Origin: Chlorops oryzae
Lineage: Eukaryota > Arthropoda > Insecta > Diptera > Chloropidae
Direction of reading: 5' to 3'
Assembly (NCBI GenBank): GCA_020466095.1
Contig: CM035807.1
Span: 22,004,198-22,068,197 of the forward strand
DNA length: 64,000 bases
The position numbers and the translations under genes were made by a program. Below the pieces are notes generated by a model. That model was not told the origin of the DNA, searched no databases, and saw only the letters and a program-made list of their open reading frames with translations. Within the stretch, counting starts at the first letter, position 1; each line of letters starts with the position of its first letter. Shown here in pieces: positions 44,124-55,116 of the stretch.

Positions 44124-44436
44124 TTGAAACAAGATCTTTTTTGTTCTAAAATGCACTCAAAATTTTGTGTCTCTGTGTGTTTAATTTTTGAAATTGTTTA
44201 AATTTTCTTCAATTTTCACTAATAATTTCTTTTTTTTTTTTTTTGAATATAACTATGATAAGTTAACGTCTAACACAAATGCGCGCCGCGCTTTACTCTC
44301 CTCGCCGGGCTCTGAAACGTTTTTGACTACGCAACATCGAGCAACTTCTGCTTTAATACAATTTTCCAGAATCCTGATTATGTGCGTGTTCAATTGGTTT
44401 CAAACGGAGTCAACAAAGCCTTCTACCTTTGCCTCA

Positions 44437-44444
44437 TATAAATA
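44437..44444. promoter_or_regulatory. TATA-like motif in the tll promoter region
   Basis: TATTTATA on the minus strand, TATAAATA on the plus strand, 314 bp before the tll ATG. It could serve tll; the plus-strand reading is the better TATA match, so orientation is open. Confidence 0.35.
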
Positions 44445-44646
44445 CACGTCCCTTCAGCAGTCGATCACCCTTAAATGTGAACTGCGAGCTGCGATTGGTC
44501 GACAAGGGGTAGCGACTATGCTGTTTGCTCTCTCGCACTTACGAGCTACCGTAGAATTCTCGCCGACAACGCACACTCATGCACGAGCGCACACATAAAC
44601 GTACACGTTGTGAGAGGATGCGCTCGATCCTGTGAGCCGCTGTCGT

Positions 44647-44653
44647 CTACCTG
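44647..44653 (-). promoter_or_regulatory. Zelda-type CAGGTAG motif upstream of tll
   Basis: A perfect TAGteam heptamer on the minus strand about 520 bp before the ATG. Zelda activates early zygotic genes in Drosophila, and tll is one of these. Confidence 0.5.
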
Positions 44654-45121
44654 TGCTCTCAGTTGCCATTGCGAAACTTTTTAGATCGAACGAAAGGGTT
44701 CAAACGCTCAACAGTGTTTTATGACCTTTCCACCCAAAATAATGTATCCTTTAGCATTAGTCCTGGCCTGGTACCTGGACATTGATCTCAAGAGATTTCG
44801 AAGACAATAATTTTCGGTAATTATCATTATGCGCTCGCTATCGATGTCATTGTTATGACTCGCGTCGGATTCTTTGCCCTTCGTACCTGTTCGCCTTCGT
44901 CTATGCGATTTCGTTTTATTACACGTCTTGAACACCACCTTCGTCCCACTTCCGTTGTCTTGAATTCTTTTTTTTTTTTTATGATGCACTCATTATCGCT
45001 TTGGTTGTGGAAATCCCACAAGAATCCGTCCCTCTGTCTTTTTACAAGTTCTTGCAATTTTTTTTTTTTTTTTTGGTTCAATTAAAACTGGTAAAAAAAA
45101 GAATTATCTAAGTATCAAAAA

Positions 45122-46563
45122 TTCATTCAAAAAAAGATTCTTCTGGCTAAAGAAAGATATTCATAGAAAGAAAAAATATTTTTTTAAAAATTACCAAAAT
45201 TTGACTCAATGAACCTATTAAACATGTCACTGGTAGTAACTCACATCCTTAAAGGTTGCTCCTTATACAGTTGAAGGTACGCTTTATTCTATCTTTAGAT
45301 CGTCTTATATGGCAAGAAAATGTGATGATTCAATTAAAACTCAATAAAACAGAATTTAAGTCCGTTTGTCACTGTTTTCGATAAAGTCTTCCGTTATGAG
45401 AAACAAAAAATTTATATGAAAATATTGACATTTCGAGAGGATATCGAACGTGACGAAAAACTTTGAAATGCACAATCACAAAAGGTCTTTGAATTTCCAT
45501 AAGATTCACACTATGACGTCAGATACTAATCAAGGACTCTGTAAACAATCGAATACCAAAGTGTTTCGAGGATTAATTGAACAGCCCGATTCTAAGCATT
45601 TCTGTCGAAATTTTTGCTGAGAATTTGAAAAAAATTCTTCCATTCTAAGCAGACTCGCAAGGGAGTATAAAAGGACCAAAAACTTCCAACATTTTTAAGC
45701 AAAAGTCGCCACATTCTTCCTATTTTCGATGCATAGAATACGTCCTTTTTTCACAGAGAAAAATTTCTAGCGGAAATATTCCAGAGGAACGTTCATTTAG
45801 AATAGGGATAAAAGTATTTCAAGGATAAAATTAAATATCGGAAGATATTTGAATGGAATTACGTCATCACACATTCGAAATTCGGATTATCGTCTAAATT
45901 AATGAAATTTTATTCGTTTTGATCAAATCAAAACTAATGAAATGAAATGAATGAAAAATTCCACCGCCTACCTGTTCCGATCTGTTGCACGATTTTGATA
46001 TGTGCAAAAAAATATCTATCGACGCCTTAATTTATGGCCTCAATTTTAATCCAAAAGCAATAAAATGATTATATTTTTATATCAGATTAGTTGAATTAAA
46101 ATTCAAGTCTGACGCCTCCAATATTGATTTATTTCGAATGCAGCTTCATTTATAGTTTTCAGAGATTATTCGAAAGATTACTGCGCAAATTCCCGCACTG
46201 GTCATAATAATAATGAGGATTAATTCAATAAGTGAATAATAAATGGATTATCTTTAGATCTTTAGAGAGAAAAGTTTAGACTCGATTTTAAGAATAAATC
46301 CTTGATCACAAAGATATTATAAAGTATTGCTTGTAATCATACAAAGATGCATAAAAATCAAAATCAAAAAGGGAATGATCATTTTTCAAGACGATTGATT
46401 ACACTAGCTTACAGTTTTTTTTTTCTCAGAAGTTCTCAAGACACTTTTATCATGGACTTTAGCCTTCTAAGCACGGAAAAAAATATGTGAAAAAATTTTA
46501 ATGGAAGCTTTTTTTGTACGTTATATTACAATACTATTTGAAAAAATATAATTTAAAGGATTA
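45122..46563. promoter_or_regulatory. Candidate tll early embryonic enhancer
   Basis: Motifs seen: Capicua-type octamers TGAATGAA (minus strand 45122-45129; plus strand 45948-45955) and TCAATGAA (45206-45213); a second CAGGTAG (minus strand 45968-45974) only 12 bp from a Capicua octamer; Bicoid-type GGATTA or its complement at 45570-45575, 46047-46052, 46217-46222, 46245-46250 and 46558-46563. In Drosophila, tll is repressed by Capicua through TCAATGAA-type torso-response elements and activated by Bicoid anteriorly. A MITE (45582-45808) sits inside the cluster. The enhancer call is inference from motif grouping. Confidence 0.45.
45582..45808. mobile_element. Unsplit copy of the CAGCCCGATTCTAA MITE
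   Basis: The left end CAGCCCGATTCTAAGCATTT and the right end, TATCCCTATTCTAAATGAAC on the other strand, are inverted repeats. The body matches both halves of the split copy at 103-4280 and the decayed copy at 16398. No target duplication is clear. Confidence 0.65.
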
Positions 46564-47079
46564 TTGTAGCTTTTTCGGGCAGAAGTCGATAATGCATCAT
46601 CCGATTTGAACCAACTGTCTGCCAAATTAAAGAAAAATGTCCTTTTTGTGACTTTTTCTTACATGGTTTCAACCCTACTTGTGCCTGAGGACTATTTGAT
46701 CCGAAGCGCAACATTCGGGAGGCCAATTTATAGAGAAGGATGAAATACACACACACATAGTTATTTACTCGTGGGCATAACAATTTGTTCCGAAAAGAGT
46801 TCAAATTCTTATACATATTTACCATGTATCTTGTATGGAAAATACACCGTGGAACAAATTGCCCCTAAGGCATTTAGTGTAACTTTTTTAAGGTACTAGC
46901 AGGGTTAAGATCGGTCAAGAAAATAATATTCTGGAGATCATTAAGTCTAAAAATATGATTTCAATTCAAAATTAAAGCCTTCCTTACACTTTCGGATGAT
47001 GTAGTCAAGAGAGTTGAAACCGAACACTTTACGGAACAACTACCAAGACGAAACATCTAATGAAAGTCAAATTGAGTAG
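46564..47079. other. Upstream region of tll, no gene seen
   Basis: AT-rich; a 90-codon minus-strand frame (46553-46825) has no family signature. Confidence 0.45.
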
Positions 47080-47376
47080 GGCTAGGATTGGCACAGTCCA
47101 GCTCGTACCAGTTTTCAATTCGGTACTGACGTGCTCGACTGGAACTCCATGGGAGGGAAAATGGTAACTCGGTACGTATTTAGTCCCAAAGGAGAAGCAG
47201 ATGACAAACGTCAGTCAGCGCACATAGACTCAATAGAAGGGCAGAAGCCTAATATAGGGCTTTAGCTCTTTAAGACAGTCTTGAAGGACGAAAATGCACC
47301 CAACGCTACTTCGGTTAATCCTTCAGTGGGGCCACTTGATGAGAGCTGACGACCCACATTATTATTATTATTAAGA
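47080..47376 (+). mobile_element. Possible LINE 3' end with ATT tail
   Basis: A GC-richer stretch ends in five ATT units (47361-47375), as seen at the 3' ends of several non-LTR clades. I could not recognise a coding region, and no target duplication was found. It could instead be unrelated single-copy DNA next to a microsatellite. Confidence 0.35.
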
Positions 47377-47434
47377 TATTAATTTTCAAAGTCTTTGGAT
47401 AAAGGACAAAGTTTTAATTTTATTAGTGAGGGAG

Positions 47435-48313
47435 GGTGTTATAGTCAGGCGAGCCTGTCAATAAAATACCCGACACAGACACTTGTTTAAATAATTTTTG
47501 AACCACGCCCAAAAACAGGACCACTATGTAAGAATATTCAAGAGGTTTTTAAGGCCATTAGGGGGCCCCATATACCAACTTTTGTTAAATTTCTTTATGA
47601 AAACCGCCCTTTTTCCACGCCCACTTTTCCACTTTTTTTGCAATTCTAATCGAAGGCTTAAATATACACTCAAATTCTAAGTTTCATTGAAATATTTCGA
47701 AAAAGTCCAATTTTGAGGCAGTTTTGGGATTTTTGTGACAGACCCTAGTCCTGGAGGTATCTACCCTTAATAATGGACCGACCAAGGAAATTTTTTGGGA
47801 GGATGTTTATGGCTACAAAGGAAGCATAAGTGCCAAATTTCGTTCAAGTTCCATTTGAATTTCGGGTGTAGGGGACAATTTCCGAAAAACGCCCTTCTGC
47901 CACGCCCACTTTCAAAATTTTTTAAATCGTAATACTTGCTTTGAAACATGTTCAAATATCGAATTTCATCAAAATATGTTGAAAAACTTCGATTTTAGAG
48001 CAGTTTTTGTGATTTTCGTAATAGACCCTAGTACTGGAGGTACCCCTAAAAATGGTCCATTCTTGTTCTTACTCATGTCCCCGTGAGCACGCATACCAAA
48101 TTTTGTCAAGATAGCTCAACTCCTTCGATAAGATAACTGTATACAGACAGACAGACAGACAGACAGACAGACGGACATGGCTAAATCGAATCTCCTAGTG
48201 ACGTTGATCATTTCTATATATATTTTGTATGGTCTATCTCGACTGGTTATGGGTGTTACACACAACCACACAAACGCAATATACCCTCGACACAGAGTGT
48301 GTCGGGTATAAAA
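47435..48313. mobile_element. INE/DINE-like dispersed repeat, copy 3, longest
   Basis: Begins with GGGTGTTATAGTCAGGCGAG and ATACCCGACACAGAC, ends with CGACACAGAGTGTGTCGGGT then ATAAAAA. It holds seven GACA units near 48140-48170, then GGACATGGCTAAATCGA, a phrase close to one found in Drosophila INE-1-type repeats. An inner block of about 290 bp, from an AAATTTCAT... to a GACCCTAGT.CTGGAGG phrase, is present twice (around 47680-47760 and 47960-48050). The terminal hairpin cgacacagagtgtgtcg fits a Helentron-type end; class is inferred. Confidence 0.6.
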
Positions 48314-51300
48314 AGGCGTCCATAAATATTTTTAAAATATTACTTTCGTATCAAGAAGGCCAAAAACAATGGGAAAAGTGGTTGAAATCTCTTGAGAAAT
48401 TCAAAAATAAATATTTGTAGACTAGTGTTATCAACATTTGACATAAAGAAATATGAATTATTTTGTATTTTTAAAATATTAGCTGAAATTTTTACATTAC
48501 AACGACGATGTTGTAGCTCGGCAAAGAACTTTCTTCATTTTCCAAGAACACAAACCTCTGCCTCATCTCCAGCTATGAACGCAAAAAAATCTTTAGACGT
48601 TTTATTTGAGACTACCTCCTTTCGCAAAATCGCATAATTTGAGCGCTTGGTGGGTGAAACTCTTGATTTACCTGACCGAATGTTACTTTATTGGACTCTT
48701 TTGAGATATAAGTTTTTAGGTTTTTTATTGGATGCGAATAGATTTAAGTGAATTCGAAAAAATCGGTACCTAAATATCATACGATGCCGCGACCGAAGTG
48801 CTATGGAAGACTTTGAAAATCTCCTTCTTTCGTTTTACCTGAAAATATTTTTTTTTTTAAATTTTGCTACAGTTAATGAAAAATCAGCGAGCAAATGGCT
48901 TTAGTCAAGACATTCACTTCTCTTCCCAATTATTTTCGTCCTGCGTATCGATCGATTAATTCAATTCTATCACGTGATCCAAAAATTTGTTAAATATAAA
49001 GTCCCATCATCGAAGCCAACTAAAAGAGCAGCAATCAAGGGAAAAGGTCTAATTAGAATCACCTTTCCGTTAACGTGCTCCGTTGCACTCACCCTGACAT
49101 CAGTCAAAAATATCAGCCCAACAACCAGGGGTTGCATGGGTCGAAATTGTTTTCACACAGTGTAGGTGGAAAATAAATGAATGAAAAATTGTGCCACCCC
49201 TGCTTGGAAGTGCTTGAATAATAATTTCTAAGAGTGAAGTGCATGGGAATTCGCATTGATGGAAAATTTGTTCATCGCGTGTGATGCTATGCTTTTTCTA
49301 CGCTGATGATGCATCATCCATGAACTAGGTATGATGATGTTGATGTTATTGTTGCTGCAACATTACTCCAGATGACATGACATTTGATAATTTAAATATT
49401 TCTGGTGCAATGAATTGAGAATTGAGCCTGTGCGTCGCCAATAATTATTTTGTGTGATGAGCGTGGGAACTGAGAATGTTATCGATGATGCTACGTTGTC
49501 CTTAACTTCCCAATGGGATGGAATATTTTAGGGTATCGATATACAAGGATTCCCACCCATGGACATGAATGATTTTAATATTTACCCACCTTCGAATAAA
49601 TAATGGCAACGAAATTCGCGTAATCTGTATAGCATTGATCATCAAAATGAATGCCGGAAATAGCTCGTTATGAGATCGTTGCAGAATTTCCATTTATCTT
49701 GTTCATTCATGAATGACATGATCACAGTTTTCGCGTCTAAAAAGGCGAAGATTGCCATAAAATAAACTAATCATTTCTTGCACAAATCATAAAATGTTCT
49801 TGTGGCTTTTGTTAGCAACACCGGATGTTGCTGCAACAATAGTAGCTCGGCCAAATTTCAAGGACTTCTAAGTAAGTTAGTGTTCATAGCATGAATAGGG
49901 CCGCATTTAAATAGTTCAACTTCTTTGTGTCCAGCGAGCGGAAGAGAGCAATAACTACCGACTTGTGTCAAGCACTTTTGAAGGGAACAGAGGGGCATTG
50001 TCCGGCAGGTACTCGTATGTGAAGTAAAGATTGTTTTGTTTTTGTTTTAGAGTTTTATTGCGGCCTTTCTTCTCGAATGACACTTTCCACGTGCGGTGGG
50101 AAAATCCACACTTGAAAGGGTTAAATTGTCGATTATTCTATGTAAAAAAAACAAAAAGGACAAGAAAAGCGACCGAATGTGACTGTTTGTAAGGACGCGT
50201 CAGAGAGTGGCGCGTCGACGCCAGTCACTAATTGCCTTTGACAAAACGAATTCTAGCCGAAGAATCAGCAGCAACACAACTCGAAAACATCAACTGAAAG
50301 GGTTAAGACAATAGTCCTGGGTAATACCACATACCATTTGAGATAACGCAGATTGTCAAGTTCGCGCTTGCAACAATTTCGAGATCATCTGCCCAAAGCC
50401 GAAGATTCATTCATAAATAATTTTGTTTTTTTATGACTCACAAAAATTTTTCGGTTGAATTTTTAACGCGACTGCATTGACGACGCGGCTGCGCAGACAA
50501 ATTGGTGGAAAATCCAAAGTCGTGTTCAGGCGCAAGCCAGCGCCATAAGCAATTACGTAGTCTAACCTTTGAGTAGCTCGACAGGATAGTGGTCATTTCG
50601 AGAAGCATGAAATATGTACTAAAATCGGAGGACTTTTTTCATGTATATTCTCGCGTAATTCCTCATTACAATTCCCTTTATAGGGAACTTTGTTCTTTAT
50701 AAACGGCGGAATCTGAAAAGAGTCGTCTTCTTTTATTAAGGCACGTTCATTGACCTTCGGCAAAATCGACTGTGAGAAAGCAAACAATTTGAAAGAACAA
50801 CTAAAGATCCTTTAAGGATTCATGGTCCACCGAAACTAATATTTATAAATCGTCGATGTTCATTAAAAAAAAAAAAATCAATAAATAAATAAATAGACAA
50901 AATTGCTTTGATCCCTTAACTTCTTACAAGCAATTGCTTACAGTTCAGTAGCTTTATAAGATCGAGCCTCTTACATAATTCCACGAAGAAAACAAGTGCA
51001 ATGAGACAAGTGAAGGAGCATTCGAAGGATATCAAAGCAAAATGCGGGTGAAAGGAAAATGGAAAGAAAGGCGAACAAAAATAGCTGGGGTAATACGAAA
51101 TCAATACGTTCACGATCAACAGTCAATATCAAAGTTCAAACAACTTCAGGGTAACTAGAATTTTTTTTTTTTTTTACAAAAATTCAATGCCGAAAATCCT
51201 TGTTGTCCTTTTAGAATTTTTTATATTTTTTTATTCATATGCTTCAACGATCAAACTGACAGTTAAAGGGTTAACAATAGCGATAGAATTCTATTTTATT

Positions 51301-52566
51301 GAATAATAATGAAATTTCATAGAAAAACGTCTAAGCAATCTAATCGAGCGAGTGGGCGTCCTTTCGGGGCAGCGAATTTTTCTAGCAAACTCTATTGAAT
51401 CCTTTTAATAGGACCCTCATCATTTCGCTAAACGAACGCAAAGCTATTGTTGGGCATGTAAAGTGTTATCATGCGATCGAGATCAGGGACAACATGATAA
51501 TTTCATGCTTATTATGTCGTGACACTTACTACCAAAGGAGCAGAAATATCTGTCTGTCAACAACATGTCCAAGTGATTCCAGCAGATCGCTGCTTCAGAT
51601 GAATTGGAGGCTTTGAGAATAAATTTCATGAGGGACTTTTTAATTTGAAATTTCATCATGAAGTCTTTTTTTTTTTTTTTCTTTTATTCAAATTCATTTA
51701 TCGGCGCGTTGAAATCATTCCGTGTGCCATTGTCCTTCGCGTATTCTTGGTGATAACTTCATTTAATATCGCTGGAGCGGTTTTACTTATTTTCAACGCA
51801 TATCGTATGACGGCTTCGCAAGAAGTTGAGATGAATCAAGCGTCTTTCGATCAAGCGGAGTTCGATGATTCAATAACCGACCAGGAGAACCAGTTGAAAG
51901 ACTTTATAGCTATGGAAATAGATTTTACTTTTCACTTATCCTTTTTGCCAATTTTCGACACATGTACCTACGTCCTTCACATAAAGGCGAGTTGAGATTG
52001 AGTGATTGTTGGAGATATTTTCATTGGAATTTCTTCTTTCTTTTTTTTTTTGCAGCAAAATGTGATGGTATTGTTGCGGGAGTTGACAGTTCTGGACAAT
52101 CGAGCCTGTCGATTGACACTTGCGGATTAGCAAATGTGTTGAGGTGGCGTATTTTTCTTCGTAATTGCATTTAACACTTTTACCTCGCTCGAACCTCACT
52201 TGCTCCATTTTTTCAATTGAAGGAAAAGGATTATACGGGTCGGTTAAGTGTAGAGTTTCAATTTTTAAACGATCATATTTGGAGTGGATCTTTTTCCTTT
52301 TTGTGCTCGCCAATGACTTGCAATTTCGGTTTGAGTTGGTAAAAATTAAGAAATATGTTTTCATGAATTAACTTTTGGGATTTGCTTTGACTTCTCTTAT
52401 TCGGACTTGGGTACTTCCTGTTTAATTTTTTTTTTTTAAGTGTCTTTGAAAAAGTCACACCTTCCGAATACCGTGTCTCTCAGCTGTATGAATTCAGCAC
52501 TATGTGTATTCAAGAGAAAAATTGAAGTGTTTTTAAAATTGTCCAGAGAATTGAAGTTTCACTTGA
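48314..52566. other. Large upstream intergenic region, no gene seen
   Basis: No coding exon with a family signature. Further Capicua-type TGAATGAA octamers at 49178-49185 and, on the minus strand, near 49702-49709. Possibly distal regulatory DNA of tll. Confidence 0.45.
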
Positions 52567-53040
52567 GGATGGTCCTTTGACCGCTTGTCAAAATGGCCAG
52601 ACCATTAATTTAAAAAAATTAAGAAACCATACAAATATGTATATATTTGTACAACATACAACAACATTTCATTACCTTCTCATGCCTCGAGTGGGTGTTC
52701 AAGATTTTTTTTACTCCTTGATAAAACTTTTTTTGTAGTCTTTTATCCATATTGAGGAGCATATTTGCAGCTTTGAAGTAAGCGGGATTATTTCTATTTT
52801 CCAGAGGATATATTTTTGCGCACCAGAAAGAAGAGCATTATCTTTGATTTTTACTTTGAATTTTTTACCTGCCTAAGTTTCGATCGACAAGTACCTTTTT
52901 GATCAAAATCGGAACAAGGGTTTGAGCCTCACAGTTTAAAAATTGGTTTTAGTTCAAATTGAAATAGCAATATAGCACGATCCTTTGACCACTCGTCGAA
53001 ATGGCCAGGTCAATAATTTCAAAAAATTAAGAAAATATTT
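52567..53040. repeat. Direct repeat of about 60 bp flanking the 52.66-kb repeat
   Basis: Segments at 52567-52626 and 52975-53034 share GATCCTTTGACC-like, CAAAATGGCCAG-like and AAAAAATTAAGAAA blocks in the same order, about 410 bp apart. Class unknown. Confidence 0.55.
52662..52860 (+). repeat. 200-bp dispersed direct repeat, copy 1
   Basis: Nearly identical to 54919-55113, including GCAGCTTTGAAGTAAGCGGG and CCAGAGGATATATTTTTGCG. The copies are in the same direction, about 2.26 kb apart. No LTR features (no TG...CA ends, primer site or gag-pol between), so the nature is unknown. Confidence 0.75.
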
Positions 53041-54918
53041 AGTAATCCATAAAAAGCTGGTCAAAAGTTCGAGACTTCCATGTGACTATATAAAGTAACC
53101 CTTTGCATACAGCAGGCTTAGGTAAAAAGTAATCGTTTCAATGAGCCTATTTCAGGAAAATTCTATAACGTAATGCCCAATTCGAGGCCAATTTAATATT
53201 CTTATAAAGAGCAGGTAATTAAATTCATTCTTTGATGATGAATCTTCATCGGTCCATCCAATTATTTTTGAATTTTTTTTTTTAAATACATAACCTGTTA
53301 CCTTAAACGAAGGAATTTCACATAACTTCAAATTACAAAAAAAAAATTATTTTGGAATCATTAGTCCCGATTTCCATTGTCTCTTTGAGTTCATTTCTTA
53401 TGGTCGACTTCAAAAGACATGCGAACCCATTCGACCGGATATGAAAAACCGTTTCGTCAACTTCCTGTCAACAAAGCAATTTAAGCTCGGGAGTTAGTTC
53501 CCAAAGATCGCACTCAAAATGTATGTCAAGCCAAAGTGAACAGCCCACTTCCCGTTAAAAACAGGATCCCCAAGCATGAACGGCAGGAAACGACTAAAGG
53601 AATCACGTCAGGAAAATGTTTATTTCAATATTTTATTCGCACTCGATTCAAATGTAAATGGAGCCCCGGAAATGGGCTATTACCAAAAAAAAAAAAAAAA
53701 AATTTGGATATATTAAGCAAGAGGAACGCGCACAAAGCAGAAAGGCAAAGACAAATGCATCCAAGGCACAAAGCCAACGCGTCGAATCAAAAAGACGCGC
53801 ATTTATAGATCATAAAGCAAAAAATAAAAATAAAAAAGAAAAACAACGAAAGAATCTCGAAGGATAACAATGCCAAGAGAGCATCGCAAAGCAATTTGAT
53901 ATATGCTGAAATCATGTGAATCAAAAGACTTCGAGACACTCAGGGAAATTACGCAAGCGCAATGATCATAAGCAACAACCGAGCACTCCATTTCTATGTA
54001 TATCACCACGACCTCATTTCATTCTGCCATGCAAGGCAAAAAGCTGAGCAACTTCTGTGACAACACAGACGCATAAAAATGAGAGGTTCGTCCGTGGTCT
54101 CCTTGGATTCCCAGCGTATTGCACGTGCAGCGTAATGCTGTCTCATTCGCACTCATTCTGGGCTGATGGCCAAAAGACAAGAGAAATCGCGGAAAGACAA
54201 GGAGGCTCCTCAACTTCGATTTCTTCGGAACAATAGAGCAAAAGTAGTGACTCAATTCGACGGTACACGGGATACACCTCCGTTGTTAACCTGATATCTC
54301 AAAAGTCTCCGCTTTCAGCAAAAAAAAAAAAAAAAGAGACATAAGTCCCTTTCTATTGTATTATTACGTCGAAGCAAGCGAAAAACAAATTCATACAAAT
54401 TTCGAACATAAACGAGAGGAAACAAGTGATGGAATCGTTGTCCAATTTTTTTTTTTTGCCTTTTCCCGTTCTTTAAAAACTTCTCGGCTCGGCATACGAA
54501 ATAAGTACGCTTCTTATATACTGAGGGAAGGAATTCGAACCCTCTTGTTGAATTATTTTCATTGTTCTCGCTGCGTCCATTTGCCTGCCAATGACGTTTT
54601 AAACATAACTTAAGGACTTTTGTTTGCCTTTTCACAAAATACTCATGAATTTCGAAATGCTCGCTGATATACATAAATATTTCGGTGCTTGATAAACTGT
54701 GTTAGCAGCTCTCCGAGGCGAATCATTTCATATTTGTTTTTTTTTTTTTTTTTGTTTTTTACTTGATCCTTAAATCATAAGTCAGTTTTCATGTCCTTGG
54801 CAGGATGTCCTGTGAGCACTTTGATTCCTTGTTCTAATCCTTGAGTGAGATATTTCGGTATAAGCCGAACAGTAGCTAAGTAGCCATGACATCGAAGATG
54901 TGTAAGGCCCGATAATGG

Positions 54919-55113
54919 CAACATTGCATTACCTTCTCACGCCTCGAGTGGGTTTTCAAGATTTCTTACTCCTTGATAAAACGTTTTTTCTAGTCTTTTG
55001 TCCGTATTAAGGAGCATATTTGCAGCTTTGAAGTAAGCGGGATTATTTCTATTTTCCAGAGGATATATTTTTGCGCACCAGAGAGAAGAGCATTATTGTT
55101 GATTTTTATTTTC
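54919..55113 (+). repeat. 200-bp dispersed direct repeat, copy 2
   Basis: See the copy at 52662-52860. Differences are scattered substitutions and a few short indels, so the duplication is not very recent. Confidence 0.75.
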
Positions 55114-55116
55114 GAA

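Noticed and set aside
52662..55113. LTR pair of a retrotransposon
   Set aside because: No TG/CA termini, primer-binding site, polypurine tract or coding DNA between the two copies.
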